The translations under genes and the position numbers were made by a program. Positions 1 through 6,443 of a DNA stretch of 7,474 bases are shown here, in pieces. This DNA comes from Porticoccaceae bacterium UBA1117 (GTDB lineage Bacteria > Pseudomonadota > Gammaproteobacteria > Pseudomonadales > Porticoccaceae): the NCBI GenBank assembly GCA_002313335.1, contig DCBC01000086.1, positions 1-7,474 on the forward strand. The letters are read 5' to 3'. Within the stretch, counting starts at the first letter, position 1. The number at the start of each line of letters is the position of its first letter. Below the pieces are notes generated by a model. That model ran no database searches and was not told the origin of the DNA. It saw only the letters and a list, made by a program, of their open reading frames with translations.

Positions 1-1166
1 AGGAATGAGAACATTGAGAGCATATTTATAGTCAGGCCGACTCCGGGTAGGATCCACAGCGCACCCATGTAGGCAATGGCAATACCCAACGCTACCCAAA
101 AGGCCAATTGGGGGCTTAAAAACAGCATGAGTATAATAAATACTAACACTAAACCACCGAGTGCATTCTTGGTCAGTAACGATAAGCGGCCTTCAAAGAG
201 CACAGAAAAATCTCTCCACGTATCCATTTGAAGCTCATCCGGTAAAAATGAAGCACCTGTTGCTACATAGTCTTTGACCGCCTTCGTTGTAGCCATAACA
301 TCTGGGTCTTCACCGACACTTATCGCTAAAAATATGGCCTTTTTACCGTTGAAACGGGTAACGGCGTTGCGCTCTTCAAAGGTGTCTTTTACTGCGGCTA
401 CATCACCGATGGTGACTTGAGTGCCGTCACTCCCGCTAGTGATAGGGATACTCTTGAAGTCATCCTCGTAGTAAGCCTGGCCTCTGGTTTGAACTTGAAT
501 ATCGCCGCTATCAGCGCGGATAGTTCCGGCGGGTAAATTAATCGATGTGCGGCGTACTGCGTTGACTACATTATCAAAAGAGATACCGTAGCGACGCATA
601 CCCATTTCAGATAGTTCGATGTCTACCTGAGGTCGGCGGACACCCCATACTTCGACGAAATCTACACTACCCAGGGCGGCAAGGTCGTCACGAATACGCT
701 CACCATACTCTTTCAGGACGCGTTCATCGGCATCACCGAAGAGGGCTATTCTTATAACTTCTTCGCGATTTACAACCTCGGTAACAATGGGCCTTTCGGC
801 GTCTTTTGGGAAGGTAATGATGGCATCTACACGACTCTTGATATCATTGAGCATCTTGGTCATGTCATAGTCCATATCGACTTCCACGGTGACAGAACCG
901 CGACCTTTACGAGCTTCTGAAGATAAACTTTTGATACCCTCTAAGTTATAAATAGCCTCCTCGATACGCACAACTATTTGCTCTTCAACTTCTTTGGGCC
1001 CCGCGCCTGGGTAGGGCATATCAACGCTAATATAATTAACAGAGAGAGAGGGGAAGACTTCTTTACCAATACCATAGGCACCAAAAGTCCCGCCGATGAT
1101 AATTAATAACATCAAGAGGTTAGCGGCTACTGGATTGGTAACAAACCATTTAATGGAAGCGTTCAA
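1..1166 (-). CDS. RND efflux permease (HAE1/AcrB-like), N-terminal part, cut by left edge
   Basis: Inner-membrane proton-driven pump subunit that works with the adaptor encoded just upstream. My translation is open for 388 residues without interruption and runs off the window. Seen: an N-terminus reading MNASIKWFVTNPVAANLLM, the usual start of this family. There is a membrane helix at about residues 12-33, then the porter-domain signature YPGAGPKEVEEQI (about 52-64), a periplasmic porter region to about residue 325, and two more hydrophobic helices at about 334-350 and 354-374. The TM4 proton-relay aspartates and the C-terminal half lie outside. The start is TTG at 1164-1166. An in-frame TGA stands five codons upstream with no ATG or GTG between, and GAGGAAG lies 7 nt before the TTG. 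The TTG overlaps the adaptor's TGA (TTGA), so the two are translationally coupled. The family is certain; the substrate (drug, solvent or lipid-like compound) is not readable. Confidence 0.93.
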   Translation of the reverse strand, partial: MNASIKWFVTNPVAANLLMLLIIIGGTFGAYGIGKEVFPSLSVNYISVDMPYPGAGPKEVEEQIVVRIEEAIYNLEGIKSLSSEARKGRGSVTVEVDMDYDMTKMLNDIKSRVDAIITFPKDAERPIVTEVVNREEVIRIALFGDADERVLKEYGERIRDDLAALGSVDFVEVWGVRRPQVDIELSEMGMRRYGISFDNVVNAVRRTSINLPAGTIRADSGDIQVQTRGQAYYEDDFKSIPITSGSDGTQVTIGDVAAVKDTFEERNAVTRFNGKKAIFLAISVGEDPDVMATTKAVKDYVATGASFLPDELQMDTWRDFSVLFEGRLSLLTKNALGGLVLVFIILMLFLSPQLAFWVALGIAIAYMGALWILPGVGLTINMLSMFSF

Positions 1167-2368
1167 AGGGTTGCTTCCTCATCTAAAGACTGGTTTCCCA
1201 CTAACTTTTGTTTTTTTGGTAATACTTTCATGCCAGCGATTGCGAGTGGAATACGGGAGGAGACGATTCGTGTTCCTGGAGTAATACCGACTGCAATTAC
1301 ACTATCTTTACTCGTCTGAATCACAGAAATTTTCTGGTAATTGATTTGGTCAGCTTGGTTTAGAACAAGAATTTGATTGCCCTTATATACCGCATCCTTA
1401 GGCAGAGTTACTGCGTCAGTAATAGTTTTTCCTGAGATCTCTGCTTGTACAAAAAGACCTATGTTCAGTGGTGGCCGATCCACCGAAAGATCAGCTTTAA
1501 AGGGATTTTTCACTTCTGCCACTGCGAAGGTCATTCTACTTTCGATGTCGATTGACGCATCTGTTCGAACGATCTTGCCCTGCCACTCATAGGAGAGTTC
1601 ACCCACGCTACTACGCAACGTGACATTTGGATAATTGTCCGTCTGACTATTCTGGTAATTGGTGGGTAGCTGTATTAAGGCAGCCTGCCTGTCTGAGAGG
1701 GGTAGGCGCACTTCAACAATATTAGTGCTATACACTTTGGCGATCCGTGCTCCTGGGCTTACATACTGGCCAAGATCTGCAAATATTTGCCGAATTCGAC
1801 CGGAAAAGGGCGCGCTAATCGCAGTGCGACTAAGATCTAAGAGCGCTTTCTTTAAATCGGCTTGGGCGGACTCAAGCGAGGCTTGGGCAGAATTCAACTG
1901 CGGCTGCCTTAGGAATAACGCGTTTGCAGTTTTGTCACCAAGTTCTCTCCATTCTCGCTTCGCTTGCCGAGACCGACCCTTCTCCAGAGCCACTTGCTCT
2001 TGTGCCTTGGCGACTTGCGCTTTGGCCCGTGTGACAGAAAACTCATAGTCCTCAGGTTCTATCTGTAGCAACGTTTCATCGGCATTAAAAAAACCACCAT
2101 TCGCGTATTGCCCTGCCACGGATACAACGCGGCCAGCAACCTGTGAAACTAGATCTATTTCACGCTTGGGCGCGACAGTTCCCTGACTCAACACTGTCAC
2201 TGCAAGAGGGGCAGGCAAAGCGCTGATAAAATCTACGGACAGTGGCGGTCTAATTGTGCGGGGTTCTCTTTGGGGCTTTGATTTGAGCATAGCAAGGGCA
2301 GCAATCAGCAATAAGCCAAGACACAAGACGGCAATCGTTACTATTCCTTTACGACTCAACAATGGCAT
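1163..2368 (-). CDS. RND efflux periplasmic adaptor (membrane fusion protein, HlyD/AcrA family)
   Basis: Periplasmic adaptor of 401 residues linking the RND permease to an outer-membrane channel. Seen: an N-terminal anchor helix at about residues 8-28 with no lipobox cysteine placed for cleavage, so it is probably held by a membrane helix rather than a lipid. The first lipoyl half-motif is about 70-110 (QGTVAPKREIDLVSQVAGRV begins it). An Ala/Gln/Lys-rich coiled-coil hairpin spans about 111-180, the second lipoyl half (SAPFSGRIRQI) about 185-213, a beta-barrel about 217-312, and the membrane-proximal domain about 313-390. Length is normal for the family. The ATG at 2368 has AAGG 10 nt upstream, a modest ribosome site. 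It is the first gene of the efflux pair, preceded by 247 bp of non-coding DNA. No TolC-like gene follows within the window, so the outer-membrane partner is elsewhere or past the left edge. Confidence 0.94.
   Translation of the reverse strand: MPLLSRKGIVTIAVLCLGLLLIAALAMLKSKPQREPRTIRPPLSVDFISALPAPLAVTVLSQGTVAPKREIDLVSQVAGRVVSVAGQYANGGFFNADETLLQIEPEDYEFSVTRAKAQVAKAQEQVALEKGRSRQAKREWRELGDKTANALFLRQPQLNSAQASLESAQADLKKALLDLSRTAISAPFSGRIRQIFADLGQYVSPGARIAKVYSTNIVEVRLPLSDRQAALIQLPTNYQNSQTDNYPNVTLRSSVGELSYEWQGKIVRTDASIDIESRMTFAVAEVKNPFKADLSVDRPPLNIGLFVQAEISGKTITDAVTLPKDAVYKGNQILVLNQADQINYQKISVIQTSKDSVIAVGITPGTRIVSSRIPLAIAGMKVLPKKQKLVGNQSLDEEATL
1174..1180 (-). promoter_or_regulatory. Ribosome binding site deciding the TTG start of the RND permease
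   Basis: GAGGAAG on the minus strand, 7 nt before the TTG at 1166. It lies inside the last codons of the adaptor gene. With a TGA in the permease frame just upstream, this fixes the start: no alternative ATG or GTG gives the conserved N-terminus. Confidence 0.75.
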
Positions 2369-2452
2369 TTCACTAAAACCTTTTTAAAGAGCGACCGAAA
2401 CAACATTACTCACGGTCACAGACACGTAATTTATGGTTTACTGGCACTACAA

Positions 2453-2475
2453 AACGCTTCAAAATTTCAAGCGTT
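2453..2475. repeat. Inverted repeat (AACGCTT / AAGCGTT) upstream of the efflux pair
   Basis: Perfect 7-bp arms at 2453-2459 and 2469-2475 around 9 bp. The centre is itself symmetric (AAA-A-TTT flanked by C on both sides), so 22 of the 23 bp obey dyad symmetry apart from the C/C pair. It lies about 85 bp upstream of the adaptor ATG. The shape fits an operator for a dimeric regulator. As RNA on the minus strand it would be a 7-bp stem followed by only a short T run, so it is a weak candidate for a terminator of the symporter operon. The repeat is seen; its role is inferred. Confidence 0.45.
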
Positions 2476-2494
2476 GACGCCTCTCAGGTTATTT

Positions 2495-2500
2495 TTTATA
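2495..2500 (-). promoter_or_regulatory. Possible -10 box of the efflux operon promoter
   Basis: TATAAA on the minus strand, five of six matches to the sigma-70 -10 consensus, followed by an A-rich stretch. No good -35 hexamer lies 16-18 bp upstream; that position is occupied by the GCGTCAT/ATGACGC dyad. This would suit an activator-dependent or repressed promoter and would give a leader of about 120 nt before the adaptor ATG. Weak call, made from the sequence alone. Confidence 0.22.
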
Positions 2501-2507
2501 CCCAGCT

Positions 2508-2542
2508 GCGTCATCTTTAAGCCATTACCTATTAAATGACGC
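2508..2542. repeat. Inverted repeat (GCGTCAT / ATGACGC) in the symporter-efflux gap
   Basis: Perfect 7-bp arms at 2508-2514 and 2536-2542. Inner TTAA/TTAA arms at 2517-2520 and 2532-2535 extend the pairing with a 2-nt bulge on one side and an 11-nt loop. No T run follows on either strand, so it is not a standard terminator. A third copy of the half-site TGACGC stands at 2475-2480, next to the other inverted repeat. On the minus strand this dyad sits just before a TATAAA, where a repressor or activator of the efflux genes could bind. The role is inferred. Confidence 0.4.
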
Positions 2543-2615
2543 GGTGAGCAGTGAATTTAGATTCAAAAAAGTTTAAATAAATATTGGTACGTCAAATAGC
2601 ACAACGCAGATTAAG

Positions 2616-3899
2616 TTAGCTTGTTTGCGAGTCTTTATATTCTTCCTGCTCAGAGAGATCATTAAATATATCCTTGTCTAGCATGCCTTCGCTATTAGCC
2701 ACCACCGCGGTCACCATGCCATCGCCAGATACATTGACGACAGTTCGCATCATATCCAGCAAGCGATCAACACCGATAATTAAGCCAATGCCCTCGACAG
2801 GTAAGCCAACTTGCTGCAATACCATGGCTAAGGTAATTAACCCTACACCGGGAACACCGGCAGTACCAATGGAGGCTAATGTGGCGGTCGCAACAACGGC
2901 TAGGTACTCGCCCATCGTCAAATCAAGACCATAGGCCTGAGCAATAAAGACAGTCGCAATGCCTTGCATAATTGCGGTGCCATCCATGTTGACTGTTGCT
3001 CCTAAGGGGACAGTGAAGGAAGCAATTGAATTGTGCGCGCCGACCCTTGTTCGGGCGACATTTAGAGTAATTGGCATCGTTGCATTACTAGATGAAGTAC
3101 TAAAAGCGAATAATAATGCTGGGCGCATGTTTTTAAATAGGGTCAGTGGATTTAAGCGGGTAAGTAGAGCAAATATACTGGTATACACAACGCTGGCATG
3201 GAGAAATAGAACGAACACTATCGTGCCAAAGTACAGCGCCAGATTAATAATGGCCGAGAACCCTTGGCTGGTAAATAATTTTGCCAACAGGCAAAACACC
3301 CCATAAGGCGCAAGGTTCATCAAAATACCCACCATTCTCATAATGACATCACTAATCATCTGACAGCCGCGCAGAACGGTTTTTCCAGAATCACCCGCTT
3401 GCAATATAGCAACGCCGACTAGAATCGCGAAGACGATAACTTGCAACATATTACCCTCGACCATTGCCTGAAACGGGTTAGAGGGGAAAATTCCAATAAA
3501 GACGTCTTTAAAGGATGGCGCGGCTTTGGCGACATAGTCAGCCGCTTCAGCGGTATTGATACCTACGCCAGGGTCGACGATGTTAGCAATAGTCAGGGCA
3601 AGACTCACTGCAATGGCTGTTGTTACTAAGTAAAGGCCGATGGTTTTAAGGGCTACCTGACCCATTTTGACATCCTCGCCCATCGAGGCAGAACCGCACA
3701 CCAAAGAGAAAAATACCAGAGGTACCACTAACAGCTTTAAAGAAATGACGAAAATCTGACCTATCACATCAAAAATATTGCTTACAAACCAAGCGATAAG
3801 GGGCGTTTTCTCAGGATCAGCGCCGCCTAGTGCATTGAGTACTAAACCTAGAATAATGCCAAGTACCATTCCTGATAGAATTTTTGATGAAAGTTGCAT
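2616..3899 (-). CDS. Dicarboxylate/amino acid:cation symporter, glutamate/aspartate (GltP/GltT) type
   Basis: Inner-membrane secondary transporter of the SDF/DAACS family, 427 residues, a full normal length. It is expected to import acidic amino acids with sodium or protons. Seen: multiple hydrophobic helices; the HP1 serine-rich loop at about 267-274 (STSSSNAT); the NMDGT sodium-site motif at 304-308; the HP2 loop GTAGVPGVG at 345-353; and a TM8 segment carrying D378, D382, R385, T386, N389 and D393. By spacing these match D390, D394, R397, T398, N401 and D405 of the archaeal aspartate transporter GltPh. The arginine is the residue that binds the substrate side-chain carboxylate, and DctA proteins usually have a different ending after the Asn (GN rather than GD), so I favour glutamate/aspartate over C4-dicarboxylates. 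The start ATG is preceded by AAGGAG 12 nt upstream, a slightly long spacing. It is the last gene of the five-gene cluster, 19 bp after the MFS gene. Confidence 0.93.
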   Translation of the reverse strand: MQLSSKILSGMVLGIILGLVLNALGGADPEKTPLIAWFVSNIFDVIGQIFVISLKLLVVPLVFFSLVCGSASMGEDVKMGQVALKTIGLYLVTTAIAVSLALTIANIVDPGVGINTAEAADYVAKAAPSFKDVFIGIFPSNPFQAMVEGNMLQVIVFAILVGVAILQAGDSGKTVLRGCQMISDVIMRMVGILMNLAPYGVFCLLAKLFTSQGFSAIINLALYFGTIVFVLFLHASVVYTSIFALLTRLNPLTLFKNMRPALLFAFSTSSSNATMPITLNVARTRVGAHNSIASFTVPLGATVNMDGTAIMQGIATVFIAQAYGLDLTMGEYLAVVATATLASIGTAGVPGVGLITLAMVLQQVGLPVEGIGLIIGVDRLLDMMRTVVNVSGDGMVTAVVANSEGMLDKDIFNDLSEQEEYKDSQTS

Positions 3900-3911
3900 A
3901 AGCGCGTATAG

Positions 3912-3917
3912 CTCCTT
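3912..3917 (-). promoter_or_regulatory. Ribosome binding site of the symporter gene
   Basis: AAGGAG on the minus strand, 12 nt before the ATG at 3899 and 1 nt after the stop codon of the MFS gene. It is the strongest Shine-Dalgarno match in the cluster but sits further from the ATG than usual. No internal promoter could fit in the 19-bp gap, which supports co-transcription. Confidence 0.6.
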
Positions 3918-3918
3918 T

Positions 3919-5280
3919 TTAGCGATTAGATGTTAATGTAAAGCGACTGGAGGACCAGAGTTTAAATCGTGAGAAAAATTCAGGGACGCGCAAAAAAATA
4001 ATGCCGACAACCAGAACATTCATTACCGCTACAGTAATGAAAAACGACATTATACTCCAGCCTAAGATGCTGAGGAAAAAAATACCCATAAGACTCCCAC
4101 CAACCATAAATGCCGCATTAATAATGGCATTAACTGAAAGAACGCGAGCACGTTTATTGGCGGCAGTTCGCTGTTGAACCATAGAGTTGAGGGGGACGAT
4201 AAAAAAACCACCAAACATGCCAATCAACACTAAATCGATAAGAATATGAGGCCCACCAGCTAGGCCTATAAATTGACTGGGCATTACCGTACTGAGTGAC
4301 CCATGAGTTTCTTGATAGGCAATTGATGCGAAGCTGAGATCAAAGGCAAAAATACTTAGACCAATTGCGCCCAGAGGAACAATGCCTGGCTCTACAACAC
4401 CTCGAGATAGGCGATTACATAATAAAGATCCAAGCGCAACGCCAACGATGAAGGCACCCAGTAAAATTGATATTAGTCGGGGGTGACCATTTAACACAGT
4501 GACGGTAAAGTTTGGCACTTGGGTCAAAAAGCATCCTCCATAAAGCCAAAACCAAGAGATCGCTAAAATACAGTAGAACACGGTACGATTTTCGCGCGCC
4601 ATACGGAAATTACCGGCCGTCTCGGCAAATGGATTTAGGCTTATTTTTTGCCGAGGATTTTCTGAGGGGGCCTCTGGAATTTCTCGGCTACTTAACCATC
4701 CAACAACAGAGACTAATACAATAGCTCCACTTAACAGGGTGATACCATTCTCAAGCGTTACCATCCAGCCTCCAATTAGGGTGCCAAGCAATATTGATCC
4801 AAAGGTACCCATGCTGATTTGCGCATTACCGGCTAATAACTCATCGTTACTTAAGTGTTGAGGGATGAGAGAATATTTTGCAGGGCCAAAAAAAGCCGAT
4901 TGGGTACCTAGCAAAAATAAGATCAACAGCATGAAGTTGAGGTTTTGGGTCATTAGAGCATAGCTACCAGCCAGCATAATCAAAATTTCAGCAAGCTTCA
5001 CTCTACGCATCAACATTGCCTTGTCATAGGTATCGGCTAACTGACCGGCGGTGGTAGAGAAAAGAAAAAAGGGCAAAATAAACAAGCCTACAGCGAAGTT
5101 AGTGGTGAAGTTTGTACTCGCATCTGAACCGGCGATAGCAGAGCTGACAACAATAACTAAGAGTGCATTTTTGAACAAATTGTCGTTCAGTGCACCGAGA
5201 AACTGTGTCACAAAAAAAGGTAAAAACCGTCGTTGTGTAAACAAGTGAAATTGACTTTTGAGCGGATTAGATTGTTTCAT
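3919..5280 (-). CDS. MFS transporter, LplT-like (lysophospholipid transporter family)
   Basis: Major facilitator inner-membrane protein, 453 residues, with about twelve hydrophobic segments. Seen: the N-terminal family signature TQFLGALNDNLFKNAL (25-40); the loop 2-3 MFS motif GQLADTYDKAMLMR (79-92); FFGPAKYSLIPQHL (130-143); and FIVPLNSMVQQR followed by KRARVLSVN (about 360-384). These are features of LplT and of the transporter half of LplT-Aas fusion proteins, which flip lysophospholipids inward for re-acylation. The protein is somewhat longer than E. coli LplT (about 400 residues, from memory), mainly in loops. No acyltransferase or acyl-ACP synthetase (Aas) domain is fused to it or encoded beside it, so the substrate is not settled and I give no symbol. 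The start ATG has GAGG 5 nt upstream, and the gene begins 10 bp after the cupin stop. Confidence 0.88.
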   Translation of the reverse strand: MKQSNPLKSQFHLFTQRRFLPFFVTQFLGALNDNLFKNALLVIVVSSAIAGSDASTNFTTNFAVGLFILPFFLFSTTAGQLADTYDKAMLMRRVKLAEILIMLAGSYALMTQNLNFMLLILFLLGTQSAFFGPAKYSLIPQHLSNDELLAGNAQISMGTFGSILLGTLIGGWMVTLENGITLLSGAIVLVSVVGWLSSREIPEAPSENPRQKISLNPFAETAGNFRMARENRTVFYCILAISWFWLYGGCFLTQVPNFTVTVLNGHPRLISILLGAFIVGVALGSLLCNRLSRGVVEPGIVPLGAIGLSIFAFDLSFASIAYQETHGSLSTVMPSQFIGLAGGPHILIDLVLIGMFGGFFIVPLNSMVQQRTAANKRARVLSVNAIINAAFMVGGSLMGIFFLSILGWSIMSFFITVAVMNVLVVGIIFLRVPEFFSRFKLWSSSRFTLTSNR

Positions 5281-5290
5281 AAAAGCCTCG

Positions 5291-5533
5291 TTATTTAGCG
5301 TAATGACTCGCGCCTAAAAAGTGTATAGACACATAAGGCTGATTACCGACAACCCAAATATCATGAGGCTCTTTAGGAATATAGAACAAATCACCTTCAT
5401 GCATTTCTATAACAGGGCCATCAGCAAAAGCTGCTACAGCGCAATCTGATATTACCATTCCAACATGCTCAACATTACAAAAATCTTTACCTAATGGTTG
5501 ACCCACGTCTGAAGACCACTTCCAGCCCGGCAT
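5291..5533 (-). CDS. Open C-terminal portion of the cupin gene (80 codons from an internal ATG)
   Basis: The part of the interrupted cupin gene that can still be translated as annotated software would see it: MPGWKW to the C-terminus SHYAK. Its ATG lies only 9 nt after the internal TGA and in the same frame, so ribosomes stopping there could restart. It keeps both cupin motif regions but lacks the first strands and the N-terminal segment normally present, so a stable fold is doubtful. No Shine-Dalgarno sequence stands before this ATG, which argues that it is an internal methionine rather than the native start. Confidence 0.4.
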   Translation of the reverse strand: MPGWKWSSDVGQPLGKDFCNVEHVGMVISDCAVAAFADGPVIEMHEGDLFYIPKEPHDIWVVGNQPYVSIHFLGASHYAK

Positions 5534-5659
5534 ATAAGTTGCTCAGCCAATAGTCATGCCGCCAAGAGTAACTATTTCAAATTTACCCTTATCAAAGGTA
5601 GTGATCTCATCTGGATTATCAAACTGCTTGAGAACCGTATCCACGTTCACACCTGTCAT
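5291..5659 (-). pseudogene. Small cupin-domain gene interrupted by an in-frame TGA at codon 39
   Basis: Read from the ATG at 5657-5659 to the TAA at 5291-5293, this is one continuous frame of 122 codons broken only by TGA at 5543-5545. Both sides belong together. The upstream part (38 residues, including DKGKFEIVTLGGMTIG) runs directly into ATYMPGWKWS, as in single-domain cupins whose usual text is about G-R-A-T-x-x-P-G-W-x-W-S. The lost residue is therefore most likely Arg, one C-to-T change from CGA. After the stop come EHVG (about 67-70), the metal-site strand, and the second cupin motif GDLFYIPKEPHDIW (about 89-102). Typical family proteins are about 110-125 residues. The start is 4 bp after the GNAT stop, with no clear ribosome site, suggesting coupled translation. 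The options are a recent nonsense mutation, a sequencing error, or readthrough. Substrate unknown; the cupin fold alone does not tell. Confidence 0.75.
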
Positions 5660-5663
5660 TTTA

Positions 5664-6167
5664 TCAATTTAAACTAAGACTAAGAATAGTTGTTTTTCTA
5701 TTACCAGTGTTTCGACGCTCTAGGTCTAAAAAGCAATCGACCTCAACAAACCCGACTTTTCTCATCATGCCTGCAGAGGCTAGGTTTTGCTCATGTCTAT
5801 CAATGACAAGTTCATTAACGCCGCATGCTTTAGCCGTTATGGCAATGTCATTAAGGAGAGAGCTACCAATACCTTGCCCACTCCAATGCTCATGTACCGT
5901 CACTTCAGCGATATAAACTGCGCGCTCTAGACCTGCATGTCCAGTAAAAAGTGTTGGTAGATCTCCGGGTTGACGATAGATGGCGATACCTACTAGTTCC
6001 TCACCACTTAGTGCCACAAGACATTGATCGATACCGTCAAAAATTCGCTGGAATTGTTCCTTCACACCATCCGTGGGGAGATAGTTCCATTGATTAGCGC
6101 CGTGGAGTACTAAGAAGTTCTCAAGTGCTGCTAGCTCGTTAATGTCGGCGATCCGCATTTTAATCAT
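5664..6167 (-). CDS. GNAT-family N-acetyltransferase
   Basis: Cytoplasmic acetyl-CoA-dependent acyltransferase of 167 residues. Seen: strand beta4 leading into motif A at about 88-105 (EVTVHEHWSGQGIGSSLL), the pyrophosphate-binding loop of acetyl-CoA, with Ser in place of the usual Arg/Gln at its first position; and motif B at about 127-143, with an NLASAGMMRKVGF pattern typical of the GNAT C-terminal helix and strand. The first 50 residues form the variable acceptor-binding part. The acceptor (amino acid, amine, peptide or antibiotic) cannot be told. The start could be the ATG at 6167 or the one three codons later at 6158; both lack a strong ribosome site. It begins 6 bp after the small membrane protein and ends 4 bp before the cupin gene, so it is surely part of the same transcript. 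Confidence 0.9.
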   Translation of the reverse strand: MIKMRIADINELAALENFLVLHGANQWNYLPTDGVKEQFQRIFDGIDQCLVALSGEELVGIAIYRQPGDLPTLFTGHAGLERAVYIAEVTVHEHWSGQGIGSSLLNDIAITAKACGVNELVIDRHEQNLASAGMMRKVGFVEVDCFLDLERRNTGNRKTTILSLSLN

Positions 6168-6173
6168 CTGTAA

Positions 6174-6344
6174 TTACTCTGAATCTTCCTGAATTTTATG
6201 ACCTTTGGTGTCGGCGATGCGATCGAGTCTTCGTTGAATCAATGCTTGACGCTTAGCGGCATATTTTTTCTCATACTGGGTGATTAACCGCCACAAAAAA
6301 AGTGCAATTAACACGCCCAAAAGCATACCGATAACCCAATTCAT
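6174..6344 (-). CDS. Small single-span membrane protein (56 residues), unknown function
   Basis: A 56-residue frame from ATG 6342-6344 to TAA 6174-6176. Seen: an N-terminal membrane helix at about residues 3-20 (MNWVIGMLLGVLIALFLWRL), then a charged, probably helical cytoplasmic tail rich in Lys, Arg, Gln and Ala (ITQYEKKYAAKRQALIQRR and on), ending in an acidic DSE. The positive charges after the helix predict N-out, C-in topology. Only 6 bp separate its stop from the GNAT start, which supports a real gene at the head of the cluster. The start lacks a clear Shine-Dalgarno sequence, and no other in-frame start exists before a TAG upstream. I do not recognise the family; short proteins of this shape are common beside transporters and as subunits of membrane complexes. 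No function is assigned. Confidence 0.68.
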   Translation of the reverse strand: MNWVIGMLLGVLIALFLWRLITQYEKKYAAKRQALIQRRLDRIADTKGHKIQEDSE

Positions 6345-6443
6345 AGTCGTTTTATTGTTCGATGACTATTAACGCGCAGGATACTTTTATTGTCAGTAAA
6401 AATAACTATGCTCATAAGATACGTGCTCTTAGACATGAAACTA
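6345..6443 (-). other. 99-bp gap between modC and the small membrane protein gene
   Basis: AT-rich, no gene. modC ends in tandem stops TAA-TAG (6441-6446). A short perfect repeat TAAGA/TCTTA lies just after but has no T run, so no convincing terminator is seen. A weak pair CTGACA - 18 bp - TTAATA could serve as a promoter for the downstream cluster, but its -10 match is poor. Whether the cluster is co-transcribed with modC is open. Confidence 0.4.

Noticed and set aside
1659..2048. 129-codon plus-strand open frame
   Set aside because: It lies wholly inside the adaptor gene on the other strand, has unlikely composition (many Cys, Arg and Ser) and shows no recognisable domain.
2543..2615. Rho-independent terminator right after the symporter stop
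   Set aside because: There is a T run on the minus strand but no GC-rich stem directly before it, so it does not qualify.
2959..3306. 115-codon plus-strand open frame
   Set aside because: It is antisense to the symporter gene, whose protein is full length with all its motifs; this frame shows no domain of its own.
5505..5545. The TGA in the cupin gene as a selenocysteine codon with a downstream SECIS hairpin
   Set aside because: The only nearby pairing I find is a 4-bp ACTT/AAGT stem with a 14-nt loop, too weak and unlike known bacterial SECIS elements. The family residue at this site appears to be Arg, not Cys, and the adaptor and GNAT genes use TGA as a normal stop.
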